NCBI RefSeq assembly: GCF_000425225.1
Contig: NZ_AULJ01000018.1
Coordinates: 1 to 64,000, forward strand
Reading direction: 5' to 3'
From: Pontibacillus marinus BH030004 = DSM 16465
Lineage (GTDB): Bacteria > Bacillota > Bacilli > Bacillales > BH030062
Length of the DNA: 64,000 nt
Shown here: positions 18,612-26,821 of the stretch, in pieces
Numbering within the stretch: the first letter of the stretch is position 1
How the letters are laid out: each line of letters opens with the position of its first letter
Notes under the pieces: generated by a model
What the model was told of the DNA's origin: nothing
Databases searched by the model: none
The model's input: the letters and a program-made list of their open reading frames with translations, nothing else
Position numbers and translations under genes: made by a program

Positions 18612-19631
18612 CTATCCTACACATTGGTTATATAAAGATTTGGCTTTTCCAACATCTTTCGTTCCATGCACTAACACGCGCCCATCTTGGAAAAAGACAA
18701 GACGATAAGGTCCTTGCTGATACATCAACACATAAGGGGTCTTTTTCACTTCTCCTGATGTTCTTAAAAGAATTCGATTCAAAACCTCTAAGTCCCGCTT
18801 CATAGTTTCCATTGGCCTAATTTGGACGGTATCACGACCACATAAAACAGTTGTTTTCGTTTGGGAATCTTCTTTTAAATAGGGATATTGCTGAATCTCT
18901 CCACAAGAAGGACACGCACCCTTTTTTAAAGAGGATACATCCACAGAAGAGAATTCATTTTTCCATAAATCAAAAGAGACTATCTTACTTCGTAAAGCCT
19001 CATAGTCCCCTACCAATACCTTCATGGCCTCCGTAACTTGATGTGCTACCACCATTTGTACAGCTGGACTTATAATCCCAGCTGTATCACAAGTTGCCCC
19101 TTCTGAAGGGAGCACACCAAGTAAGCAGTGCAGGCATGGTGTCTTTTCCGGAACAACTGTGAAGCTTAAGCCATAGCTTCCTACACAGGCTCCGTAAATC
19201 CACGTTTTCTTGTAAAACTGAGCTATGTCATTGACCTTCATTCGTGTTTCAAAGTTGTCTGTGGCATCTATAATTAAGTCCACTTCAGGTATGATTTCAT
19301 GAAGTTCTTCTACTCCCATATCTCCTACAACTTCATGGATTGTGGCACCAGAATGGATTGCATTCAACCTCTTTTTAGCCGCTATAGCTTTGGGAACCGC
19401 ATTACGTGCATCCTCTTCTGCATAAAGCTGTTGCCTTTGAAGGTTACTCCAATCCACGTAATCTCGATCCGCGATAGTTATTTGCCCAACGCCTGCACGA
19501 ACAAGTTGTTCAGCATTAGCCGTACCCAGAGCTCCAGCACCGAGTATAAATACGTGTTTTTGGGACAGTTTGACTTGCCCCTTTTCTCCAATTGGAGCAA
19601 AAAGTTTTTGTCTTGAAAAACAGTCCTCCAT
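18612..19631 (-). CDS. thiF: ThiF/MoeB-type sulfur carrier adenylyltransferase
   Basis: A 339-aa E1-like enzyme that adenylates the C-terminus of ThiS. ATP site GAGALGTANAEQL (about 31-43), DRDYVDWSNLQRQ, and zinc Cys pairs (CLHCL; CPSCG). It is longer than E. coli ThiF by about 90 residues, with a C-terminal extension that ends in a small beta-rich segment. It could also serve MoaD. ATG 19631 fits GGAGGAGG better than the abutting TTG. Confidence 0.9.
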   Translation of the reverse strand: MEDCFSRQKLFAPIGEKGQVKLSQKHVFILGAGALGTANAEQLVRAGVGQITIADRDYVDWSNLQRQQLYAEEDARNAVPKAIAAKKRLNAIHSGATIHEVVGDMGVEELHEIIPEVDLIIDATDNFETRMKVNDIAQFYKKTWIYGACVGSYGLSFTVVPEKTPCLHCLLGVLPSEGATCDTAGIISPAVQMVVAHQVTEAMKVLVGDYEALRSKIVSFDLWKNEFSSVDVSSLKKGACPSCGEIQQYPYLKEDSQTKTTVLCGRDTVQIRPMETMKRDLEVLNRILLRTSGEVKKTPYVLMYQQGPYRLVFFQDGRVLVHGTKDVGKAKSLYNQCVG

Positions 19632-19636
19632 GAGGC

Positions 19637-19840
19637 TCAACCTCCTCCAACAAAATGAACCAGCTCTACCTGATCGCCATTTTGTATCTGTGTATCTGCA
19701 TGAAGCTTTTGATCGACAATGGCTTGATTCAATTCCACAATGACCTGATTGGATTGCAGATTATAGTGATTTAGTAAATCGCTAATGTGATTAACTGATT
19801 GCGGTAAATCGATTTGTTTTCCATTTACTTGAATCGTCAT
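19637..19840 (-). CDS. thiS: Sulfur carrier protein ThiS
   Basis: A 67-aa ubiquitin-fold protein ending in HFVGGG, whose terminal Gly is adenylated by ThiF and thiocarboxylated to deliver sulfur to ThiG. ATG 19840 overlaps the tenI stop (ATGA) and has AAAGGATGG upstream. Confidence 0.93.
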   Translation of the reverse strand: MTIQVNGKQIDLPQSVNHISDLLNHYNLQSNQVIVELNQAIVDQKLHADTQIQNGDQVELVHFVGGG

Positions 19841-20433
19841 ATTACCCATCCTTTCTTATATTCTTGAGCCATTTGATAAGGGTCGTGAGCATCTAGTAAT
19901 CCCGACATAACAGCAATCCCTTTTGCTCCAGTTCTTCTTATTTCATGCACATTTTGTGGTGTGATCCCACCAATTGCGATGACTGGAATTGAGGTCGCAT
20001 CCACCACATCTTTTAATGCTTCAACCCCTTTAGGCATTAGCCCCGGCTTTGAGTTCGACGAAAAGATATGACCAAACAACACGTAATCTGCCCCATCGGT
20101 CTCAGCCTCTTGTGCTTCCATTACAGAATGTACTGACTTTCCAATTCGAAACTGCGGAAAATGCTTTCGAACCTCTTTTATTCCAATGCTGTGATAGGCT
20201 AATTGCACTCCACGAACACCTTCAACAGAGGCTATATCGACCCTGTCATTCACGATGATATTTTCAGAGGGAATCGATTCTTCCTTTAATTTGTTTATGG
20301 CACTTGTAATGTCTTGAGCTGAACGATGCTTTTCTCGAATGTGAATAAAGTCAACATAAGGTGCTACCCGCCCTGCGATCTTTGAAAATTCATTCAGATG
20401 CATTCTCCCGTTTGATACAAGATGGAATTCCAT
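19837..20433 (-). CDS. tenI: Thiazole tautomerase TenI
   Basis: A 198-aa ThiE-like TIM barrel. B. subtilis TenI aromatises the thiazole product of ThiG and does not make thiamine phosphate. Visible features: FIHIREKHRS, NDRVDIA, HIFSSNSKPG and AIGGITPQNV. The start at 20433 overlaps the thiH stop (TGATG). Presence with thiG and thiH supports this rather than a second ThiE. Confidence 0.88.
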   Translation of the reverse strand: MEFHLVSNGRMHLNEFSKIAGRVAPYVDFIHIREKHRSAQDITSAINKLKEESIPSENIIVNDRVDIASVEGVRGVQLAYHSIGIKEVRKHFPQFRIGKSVHSVMEAQEAETDGADYVLFGHIFSSNSKPGLMPKGVEALKDVVDATSIPVIAIGGITPQNVHEIRRTGAKGIAVMSGLLDAHDPYQMAQEYKKGWVI

Positions 20434-21536
20434 CAGATGATCTGCCAATCTTTCATCACAGGTTGATATCCTTTGGAATGAAGAAGGTTACGGATTTCGT
20501 CAACGGAGCGCTCATCTGATATTTCAAATTGGCTTTGTGTATCATCTGGGTTCGTATAACCACCTACTTCTGTAGAGGAAGCAGCAGACATTTTCGTCAC
20601 CCCTAAAGGAATGATGTCATCCCGGAAAGCAGGATTTTCACGAGTCGAAATCGTAATCCCTACTCTCGGTAAAAAGATTCTTAAGGCTAGCATGGCTTGA
20701 ACAAGATTTTTATCCGACACATCCACATTAGGCTGAAAACCACCGGCATTTGGACGGATACGTGGGAAAGACGTACCGATCTCTGTTTCTAAATAGGTAT
20801 CCTGTAGATATTGCGCATGGAGACCAGAAATAAAGCTTTCCTTCCGCCAGTCATCCAACCCTAATAGCGCCCCAATATTTACAGATCTCATACCAGCTCT
20901 ACAGCCTCGCTCAGGTGTATCCAAACGATAGCGATAGTCCCGTTTCGGCCCTTTTGTATGAATCTCACGATAAATGTCTTCGTTATAAACCTCTTGATAA
21001 ACCGTTAATCCATCAATTCCGCTATTTACAAGCTCCTCATAATCCACTTGATCCATCGGTTGAATTTCGATGCCTACAGAGGAAAAATACTTTTTAAGCA
21101 CGGTCATACACTCTTTTAAGTACTCAACAGATGAGTGCATACGTGATTCTCCAGATAATAAAATAATGTGTTCAATGCCTTTATCTCTTATCGCTTTTGC
21201 TTCTTGTTCAACCTCTTCCATTGTTAATCGTTTGCGAGGAAACACATTATCTACACTGAAGCTGCAGTATTTACATGTATTCACACAGTAATCAGATACA
21301 TATAAGGGTAAGAACAACTGCATGGTCTTACCAAAATGTTGAACCGTTAATTGATGAGCACGCTGGGCCATCTCTTCTAGATAGTCTTCAGCGGCTGGGG
21401 AAAGTAAAATCATATAGTCATCTCGTGTCAGGCGATCTTTTTTCAACACCCGTTCAACATCTAGACTTGTAATCTTTGAAAATAGCTCTTGGAACGGAAG
21501 GTCTTTCAATTGTTCATACGTGTGATAAAAACTCAT
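20433..21536 (-). CDS. thiH: 2-iminoacetate synthase ThiH
   Basis: A 367-aa radical-SAM enzyme that cleaves tyrosine to dehydroglycine for ThiG, releasing p-cresol. The Fe4S4 motif CVNTCKYC lies near 83-90, followed by SGESRMHSS and the C-terminal YTNPDDTQ region. B. subtilis uses the oxygen-dependent ThiO instead; no thiO is seen here. It starts 11 bp after thiG. Confidence 0.95.
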   Translation of the reverse strand: MSFYHTYEQLKDLPFQELFSKITSLDVERVLKKDRLTRDDYMILLSPAAEDYLEEMAQRAHQLTVQHFGKTMQLFLPLYVSDYCVNTCKYCSFSVDNVFPRKRLTMEEVEQEAKAIRDKGIEHIILLSGESRMHSSVEYLKECMTVLKKYFSSVGIEIQPMDQVDYEELVNSGIDGLTVYQEVYNEDIYREIHTKGPKRDYRYRLDTPERGCRAGMRSVNIGALLGLDDWRKESFISGLHAQYLQDTYLETEIGTSFPRIRPNAGGFQPNVDVSDKNLVQAMLALRIFLPRVGITISTRENPAFRDDIIPLGVTKMSAASSTEVGGYTNPDDTQSQFEISDERSVDEIRNLLHSKGYQPVMKDWQII

Positions 21537-21546
21537 GGAATCCTCC

Positions 21547-22317
21547 TTATGTTGTTAGAAATCCTGTTAATGGTGAAGAAGCATTAGCTTTCTCTGTCGT
21601 TGGTCCAAGTCCAGACAGGTAAGCCATACGTCCAGCTTTTACTGCCATATCAAAAGCCTGAGCCATCTGTGCTGGATTCTCAGCTGTAGCTATAGCTGTA
21701 TTCACAAGCACTGCATCTGCTCCCATTTCCATTGCTTCTGCAGCTTCAGAAGGTTTGCCAATACCAGCATCCACAATAATCGGTAGGTTAATTTCATCGA
21801 TCATAATTCGAATCATTTCTTTCATTTTGATCCCGCGATTCGATCCGATTGGTGAACCTAATGGCATGATCGCTGCGGCACCGGCTTCCTCCATGCGTTT
21901 TGCTGCCATGAGATCAGGGCTCATATAGGGAAGTACGACGAATCCTTCATCTGCCAGTGTTTTGGTTGCTTTAATGGTTTCCTCATTGTCCGGGAGTAAG
22001 TATTTATGGTCCGAGATCACTTCAATCTTGATCCAATTTCCCATCCCACTCGCTTTGGCTAATCGCGCAATTCGAATCGCTTCTTCTGCTGTTCTAGCGC
22101 CAGATGTATTAGGCATTAAGGTCACGTGCTCAGGAATGTCATTTAAAATATGTTCATCTCTTCCGTTAATATCTACTCGGCGCAAAGCCACCGTCACTAC
22201 CTGAGATTGAGATGATTCGATCGCCTTTTTCATCTCTTTGTGGTCGGCAAACTTTCCTGTTCCGGTAAAAAGTCGGTTATGGAGACTCACTCCACCAATG
22301 TGTAAAAGATCGTTCAT
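21547..22317 (-). CDS. thiG: Thiazole synthase
   Basis: A 256-aa TIM-barrel enzyme that condenses 1-deoxyxylulose-5-phosphate, dehydroglycine and ThiS thiocarboxylate. FTGTGKF near 17, the Schiff-base Lys in NWIKIEVI, and [20 protein letters not shown] split over the C-terminal half. The upstream in-frame extension to 22443 is only riboswitch leader sequence. Its own TPP riboswitch precedes it. Confidence 0.95.
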   Translation of the reverse strand: MNDLLHIGGVSLHNRLFTGTGKFADHKEMKKAIESSQSQVVTVALRRVDINGRDEHILNDIPEHVTLMPNTSGARTAEEAIRIARLAKASGMGNWIKIEVISDHKYLLPDNEETIKATKTLADEGFVVLPYMSPDLMAAKRMEEAGAAAIMPLGSPIGSNRGIKMKEMIRIMIDEINLPIIVDAGIGKPSEAAEAMEMGADAVLVNTAIATAENPAQMAQAFDMAVKAGRMAYLSGLGPTTEKANASSPLTGFLTT

Positions 22318-22341
22318 GTGTATCATCCTTTCAAAGAATTT

Positions 22342-22375
22342 AAAAAAGCTCACCTCATTGACTAGAGGTGAGCTT
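22342..22375 (-). terminator. Riboswitch-controlled terminator before thiG
   Basis: GAGGTGAGCTT (22365-22375) / AAGCTCACCTC (22347-22357) and a U run. AGCTTCGAT (22371-22379, plus strand) is exactly complementary to ATCGAAGCT (22402-22410) in the riboswitch 3' arm, which gives an antiterminator. Confidence 0.88.
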
Positions 22376-22401
22376 CGATTCTGTACAGCTGTTACATGTT
22401 T

Positions 22402-22491
22402 ATCGAAGCTTCCCTCCGTTGGTTTTAACCAATTCAGGTTCAAAGGGTCGGAAACGGATCCTCTCAGCCACCATGTAGCTCCCCTAGCTTT
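22402..22491 (-). ncRNA. TPP riboswitch upstream of thiG
   Basis: On the minus strand the conserved GGCTGAGAGGATCC and CGACCCTTTGAACCTGA segments of the thi-box aptamer are present, enclosed by AAGCT/AGCTT as P1. It begins right after the tenA stop. TPP binding would keep the P1 3' arm paired and let the terminator form. Confidence 0.95.
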
Positions 22492-22492
22492 T

Positions 22493-23173
22493 TTATGAAG
22501 TTGTTTGTTCTTTTTTATTCCATGACTCTAATGTATATGCCATTTCCCAAAACTTTAATTCATACTGACTGCTTATGAGAAATGTTTCTTTCATGGCTTG
22601 TCGTTGCTTTGGAGTACTTTTTTCTGCCAATTGATCAAGGCGATTAATTTGTTCTTCAACTAACGACTTAAACCACTCACTTCCATACGTATTGATCCAT
22701 TCTTCATAAATCGCTACGCCTGGTGTATAATCCTTGAAGCGTTGACCAATCTCGTAGTACAGCCAGTAACAAGGTAAAAGGGAGGATATGATCATCCCCA
22801 AATCACCTAATAGGGCAGAGCGGTAAAGGTGTGATGTGTAAGCATATGCAGTAGGAGATGGTTGAAATACGTTCTTTTCCTCTTCTGTAATGCCCAGTTC
22901 CTTAGCAAACGTCTCATGCAGTCCCAGCTCAGCTTGATAGGTCCCTTGTGCATGAGCGGCTAAACGACTAGTCGTCTCCAAGTCCTCAGCTTTTGCCCCT
23001 GCAAAAGACTGAACACGAGCAAAGTGACTCAGATAATAGGAATCTTGTAAAACGTAGTAACGAAATTGATCAAACGATAAAGTCCCTTCTGTAAGTTCTT
23101 GAATAAAAGGATGGTGAAAACTCTCTTCCCAAATCGAATCAGCTTCTTTACGACACTCTTGTGTAAAAGACAT
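22493..23173 (-). CDS. tenA: Aminopyrimidine aminohydrolase (thiaminase II)
   Basis: A 226-aa all-helical TenA that hydrolyses 4-amino-5-aminomethyl-2-methylpyrimidine from damaged thiamine to HMP for salvage. Catalytic Cys in [14 protein letters not shown] (about 136), Glu in ELKFWEMAY near 208 and Tyr/Asp in [11 protein letters not shown]. It heads the thi operon under its own TPP riboswitch, with a repeat element in the leader. Confidence 0.95.
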   Translation of the reverse strand: MSFTQECRKEADSIWEESFHHPFIQELTEGTLSFDQFRYYVLQDSYYLSHFARVQSFAGAKAEDLETTSRLAAHAQGTYQAELGLHETFAKELGITEEEKNVFQPSPTAYAYTSHLYRSALLGDLGMIISSLLPCYWLYYEIGQRFKDYTPGVAIYEEWINTYGSEWFKSLVEEQINRLDQLAEKSTPKQRQAMKETFLISSQYELKFWEMAYTLESWNKKEQTTS

Positions 23174-23213
23174 GCCTTTTCCTCCTTATTATTCTTATGC
23201 TTTCTTCCCAATA

Positions 23214-23365
23214 CGAAAAGCGCAAGCGACCGCTTAGCAACGAAGGGACTGGACTGAGCCCGTAGTACGATAAAGGAAACACGGTGAGTGAAACGAATCG
23301 ATGTTGACTTATCGTACGGAGGCGAGGGAAGTCCATTCGTTGCTGGGAGCTGGAGCTAGACATCT
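23214..23365. repeat. About 150-bp intergenic repeat, family B copy 1
   Basis: It contains the family marks AAGCGCAAGCG, GGACTGAGCC, AAAGGAAACACG, CGATGTTGACTTATCG, GGAGGCGAGGGAAG and GCTGGAGCTAGAC. It lies between the TPP terminator and tenA, so it is transcribed in the tenA leader. Related copies: 39098-39376 and 44463-44638. It resembles bcr-like Bacillus-group repeats; identity not verified. Confidence 0.75.
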
Positions 23366-23383
23366 ATGAGCTTATAAATTACG

Positions 23384-23416
23384 AAAAAAACCGCTTCTGA
23401 CGTATCAGAAGCGGTT
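23384..23416 (-). terminator. Riboswitch-controlled terminator before tenA
   Basis: TCAGAAGCGGTT (23405-23416) / AACCGCTTCTGA (23389-23400) and U7. The 5' arm can pair, with one G-U, with AAGTGGTT of the upstream aptamer P1 3' arm. Confidence 0.9.
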
Positions 23417-23459
23417 ATGTATAGACGAGTCACATTGTTATAGCTGTCATGTGTCGCAC

Positions 23460-23546
23460 ACAACCACTTCCCTACGCTAGTTCAAGCTAGATCAGGTTCA
23501 AAGGGTCGAGACATAACGCCTCTCTCAGCTTACGCACCCCTAGTGT
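23460..23546 (-). ncRNA. TPP riboswitch upstream of tenA
   Basis: The minus strand shows TAGGGGTGC, GCTGAGAGAGGC and CGACCCTTTGAACCTGA, the TPP aptamer core. It heads the whole tenA-thiE transcript. Confidence 0.95.
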
Positions 23547-23598
23547 AAAGAAATATAAGATTGATATTTTTTACATATTCATCATATCTAAAAGAATC

Positions 23599-24222
23599 CT
23601 AAAGTTCAACAGCATCCTCTAAATTTGCTATTCGAAGAAACTGTTCTGCAATTACACTCGCTTCATAACCAACATAAAAAATCCATTCCCTTAAAAAGAA
23701 AGGAACTCTGGTTTCAAGGCTTTTGTAAGCAGAAGTTTGGGTTGGAGCAGCATGCACGTCCATATTACGATCCTTCGCCATGGCCATCGCACGTTTCATA
23801 TGAAGAGGATCACTGACAAGTCTATAAGTCTCAAAACCTTTCTTCTTCCCTAATTTCTTAGCCTCATCTAGATTTTGCTCCGTGATCTCTGAAGCCGTTT
23901 CAATCGATATATCCTTTTTCGACACACCATTACGAACAGCATACATCTTAGCTACTTCAGATTCTGCATACTGTGCACCATCTCCTTTTCCTCCAGTAAA
24001 AATAAGATGATCAACTTTATTATTTTCATAGAGTTTAAGAGCATGATTGATTCTTTCTTGAAAAACTGGAGATGGCTTATCGTAATAAGCAGCTGCACCT
24101 AAAACAATCGCTGCATCCGTTTTTTCATGATAATCATTCCCTGTAAATGTCCATATCGAGTAACCTGCATATCCTACATAAACCAATACGAGTAAGAGGA
24201 GGAGTTGCAGCAATTTTTTCAT
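23599..24222 (-). CDS. YdcF family (DUF218) membrane-anchored protein
   Basis: A 207-aa protein with an N-terminal hydrophobic helix (LLQLLLLLVLVYVGYAGYSI), then a DUF218 domain: DAAIVLGAAAY, FTGGKGDG, ESEVAKMYAV, ETASEITEQNLDEAK and VSDPLHMKRAM. DUF218 proteins such as SanA/YdcF are tied to cell-envelope functions, but the reaction is not known. ATG 24222 has AAAAGGGG upstream; the earlier in-frame start at 24294 lies across the treR terminator. Confidence 0.85.
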   Translation of the reverse strand: MKKLLQLLLLLVLVYVGYAGYSIWTFTGNDYHEKTDAAIVLGAAAYYDKPSPVFQERINHALKLYENNKVDHLIFTGGKGDGAQYAESEVAKMYAVRNGVSKKDISIETASEITEQNLDEAKKLGKKKGFETYRLVSDPLHMKRAMAMAKDRNMDVHAAPTQTSAYKSLETRVPFFLREWIFYVGYEASVIAEQFLRIANLEDAVEL

Positions 24223-24278
24223 TAAAACAGCCCCTTTTTTCGTGCTCCCTATCCTATTATAAATACCCTTTTTATAAA

Positions 24279-24314
24279 AGAAAAACCTCCCCAACTCAGA
24301 GAGTCAGGAAGGTT
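24279..24314 (-). terminator. Terminator of the treP-treC-treR operon
   Basis: AACCTTCC / GGGGAGGTT on the minus strand followed by TTTTTC. Confidence 0.65.
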
Positions 24315-24318
24315 GGCA

Positions 24319-25038
24319 TTAGCGACGGGCAAAATCAACAAATCGGAATTTATCAGGTCGGTGTCTAGATTCTGTAAATTGAAAAAGCGTCGCATCATTT
24401 AAATACACGTAGTTTTTAATAACCACAATCGTTGTGAATCCCTCTAAATCAAGTAAGTTACGGTCTTCTTCAGTTGGGTCCTCTGCCGTAATTTCTTTTT
24501 TAGCAAATGAAATGTTTAACCCTAGCTCACCTTCAAGATAGGCATAGATGGAATCTTCACAAATCTCCTTCGTCAGCTTAGGAACTTGCTCATAAAGAAT
24601 ATAGTCTTTATCCAAAATGACATCACTTCCGCCCAAGTTACGAATGCGGGACACATGCCACACAAGGTTATTCTCATCAAGATTCAAAGCTTGTTGCACC
24701 ACTTCTTTTGGATGAGACAAAGACAATTCGTGAACTGTTGTTTTAGGCTTCTCTCCCATCGAATCAGCTAGTTCTTTAAAACTCACCAACCCCGATACAG
24801 GAAAATCAAATTTATTTTGATCTAAAACAACGGACCCTTTCCCTCGAACCTTTTGGATAAATCCATTTTGAGAAAGCAGGTTCAATGCCTTACGAATCGT
24901 TTCCCTTGAAGTCTGGTAAAGATCAGCTAATTCATTCTCAGAAGGGAGCGTTGATTGAGCTGGGTACTCTCCATTTTTGATCGATTCTACAAGCTCATGA
25001 TATATGGTTAAAAACTTGTTCTGTTTCACACTCATCAC
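24319..25038 (-). CDS. treR: Trehalose operon repressor TreR (GntR/HutC family)
   Basis: A 239-aa regulator. N-terminal winged helix (LPSENELADLYQTSRETIRK, about 29-48; VRGKGSVV wing) and C-terminal UTRA effector domain (about 90-237), which in B. subtilis binds trehalose-6-phosphate. It follows treC by 4 bp and should act on the two operator boxes upstream of treP. Confidence 0.93.
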   Translation of the reverse strand: MMSVKQNKFLTIYHELVESIKNGEYPAQSTLPSENELADLYQTSRETIRKALNLLSQNGFIQKVRGKGSVVLDQNKFDFPVSGLVSFKELADSMGEKPKTTVHELSLSHPKEVVQQALNLDENNLVWHVSRIRNLGGSDVILDKDYILYEQVPKLTKEICEDSIYAYLEGELGLNISFAKKEITAEDPTEEDRNLLDLEGFTTIVVIKNYVYLNDATLFQFTESRHRPDKFRFVDFARR

Positions 25039-25042
25039 TCTT

Positions 25043-26716
25043 TTACTTCGTTAAATAATAGACGATGGACTCATACGGACGCAACGAGATGGATTTGAAT
25101 TCTTCTGAAGAATCCTCATAGTTTGAAATAAGAATCTCGGATTTCATGCCATCTACATCTACGTGATCAGGTAAGGTGAATTGTGTTTCAGTACCATAGA
25201 AGTTATTGATCACAAGTAACTTCTCACCATCCCCATTTCTTACATAAGAAAAGATGGAGTCATGGTCGTCCAGAATGAGTTCGTAATCTCCTGTTGTCAT
25301 GATATCATATTTTTTACGAAGTTGAATGAGCTTTTGATAATGATAAAAAGCTGAATCAGGATCTTCTAATGCGTTTTGAGCGTTTACTTCATCCGCATTT
25401 GCAGCTACAGGAATCCATGGTGTGCTTGATGTAAATCCAGCATGTTTCTGGTTATTCCACTGCATTGGTGTACGGGAGTTATCACGAGACTTCTGTTTTA
25501 AAATCTCCAGAATTTCTTCTTCAGACTTTCCTTCTTTCTTCATGATATCGTACATGTTCAAGGATTCAACGTCACGATAGTCGCCGATACGATTGAACTT
25601 AGGATTTGTCATTCCAAACTCTTCACCTTGATAAATATAAGGCGTACCGCGCATCATGTGAATCGTTGTTGCTAACATTTTAGCGGACTCTTTTGGATAA
25701 TTTTCATCGTCACCAAAACGAGATACAACACGTGGCTGGTCGTGGTTACACCAGAATAAAGCATTCCAACCTCCGCCTTGTTGCATACCTACTTGCCATT
25801 CTGTTAGAACGTCTTTCAGCTGTTGAAAATCAAAATCTGCTTTCACCCATTTTTCACCGTTCGGATAGTCAACTTTTAGATGGTGGAAGCTAAAGGTTTG
25901 GTCTAATTCCTGACGCTCAGGGTGTGTGTATTTTACACAGTCTTCAATTGTCGTTGAAGACATTTCGCCAACCGTCATCATTTTATATTGAGAAAATACA
26001 TTCTGATTCATTTCGTGCATGAACTCATGAACACGTGGTCCATCTGTATAGAACTTACGCCCATCCCCTGTATAGTCGTTCGGGAATGCCTGATCTTTTG
26101 AGATTAGGTTAATAACATCAAGACGGAAACCATCAACGCCTTTTTGCAACCAAAAGTGCATCATGTCATATACACTTTTACGAACAGCTTCATTTTCCCA
26201 GTTTAAATCAGCCTGTGTTACATCAAATAAGTGTAAATAATATTGTCCTGTTTCAGCGTCATATGCCCATGCATTTCCGCCGAATTTGGATTGCCAGTTC
26301 GTCGGTTCTTGACCATCAACTGGATCTTTCCAAATGTAATAGTCACGATAAGGATTGTCTTTAGATTTCTTGGATTCTTGGAACCATTCATGCTCTGTGG
26401 AGGTGTGGTTTACAACGATATCCATGATGATCTTGATGTCCCGTTTGTGAGCTTCTTCTAAAAGCTCATCAAAATCTTCCATTGTTCCATACTCTTCGTG
26501 GATATCGAAGTAATCACTAATATCGTAGCCATTATCTCGTTGAGGAGATTTATAAATTGGAGTGAGCCATACAACATCCACACCAAGTTCATTTAAATAA
26601 TCGAGCTTTTGAATAATTCCTTGGATATCTCCAGTCCCGTTTCCTGTTGTATCATTAAAGCTCTTCGGATAGATTTGATAAACGACTGATTGTTTCCACC
26701 ATGGTTGTTGTGTCAT
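25043..26716 (-). CDS. treC: Alpha,alpha-phosphotrehalase
   Basis: A 557-aa GH13 enzyme that splits imported trehalose-6-phosphate to glucose and glucose-6-phosphate (called treA in B. subtilis). Motifs: QIYPKSFNDTTGNGTGD, VNHTS, nucleophile Asp in GFRLDVINLI, acid Glu in TVGEMSS and NHDQPR. The 26779 start would add a non-homologous leader; ATG 26716 follows AAAGGACGG. Confidence 0.95.
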   Translation of the reverse strand: MTQQPWWKQSVVYQIYPKSFNDTTGNGTGDIQGIIQKLDYLNELGVDVVWLTPIYKSPQRDNGYDISDYFDIHEEYGTMEDFDELLEEAHKRDIKIIMDIVVNHTSTEHEWFQESKKSKDNPYRDYYIWKDPVDGQEPTNWQSKFGGNAWAYDAETGQYYLHLFDVTQADLNWENEAVRKSVYDMMHFWLQKGVDGFRLDVINLISKDQAFPNDYTGDGRKFYTDGPRVHEFMHEMNQNVFSQYKMMTVGEMSSTTIEDCVKYTHPERQELDQTFSFHHLKVDYPNGEKWVKADFDFQQLKDVLTEWQVGMQQGGGWNALFWCNHDQPRVVSRFGDDENYPKESAKMLATTIHMMRGTPYIYQGEEFGMTNPKFNRIGDYRDVESLNMYDIMKKEGKSEEEILEILKQKSRDNSRTPMQWNNQKHAGFTSSTPWIPVAANADEVNAQNALEDPDSAFYHYQKLIQLRKKYDIMTTGDYELILDDHDSIFSYVRNGDGEKLLVINNFYGTETQFTLPDHVDVDGMKSEILISNYEDSSEEFKSISLRPYESIVYYLTK

Positions 26717-26783
26717 GTTAGCACCGTCCTTTTGATGTATGTGGGTTTTGTTAACCATGTAAAATCTATGACAGACCAAATAG

Positions 26784-26816
26784 CAACCATGGGGTGCACG
26801 GTTGCTATCCGTCTAT
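26784..26816 (-). other. Intercistronic hairpin between treP and treC
   Basis: TAGCAACCA / CGGTTGCTA form a 7-9 bp stem with no proper U run. It probably stabilises or processes the transcript rather than ending it. Confidence 0.5.
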
Positions 26817-26821
26817 CGATA

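Noticed and set aside
22318-22443. N-terminal extension of thiG
   Set aside because: It translates the TPP riboswitch expression platform; ATG 22317 gives the normal ThiG start.
23029-23363. Small ORFs across the tenA leader
   Set aside because: They translate repeat family B and antisense tenA; no SD.
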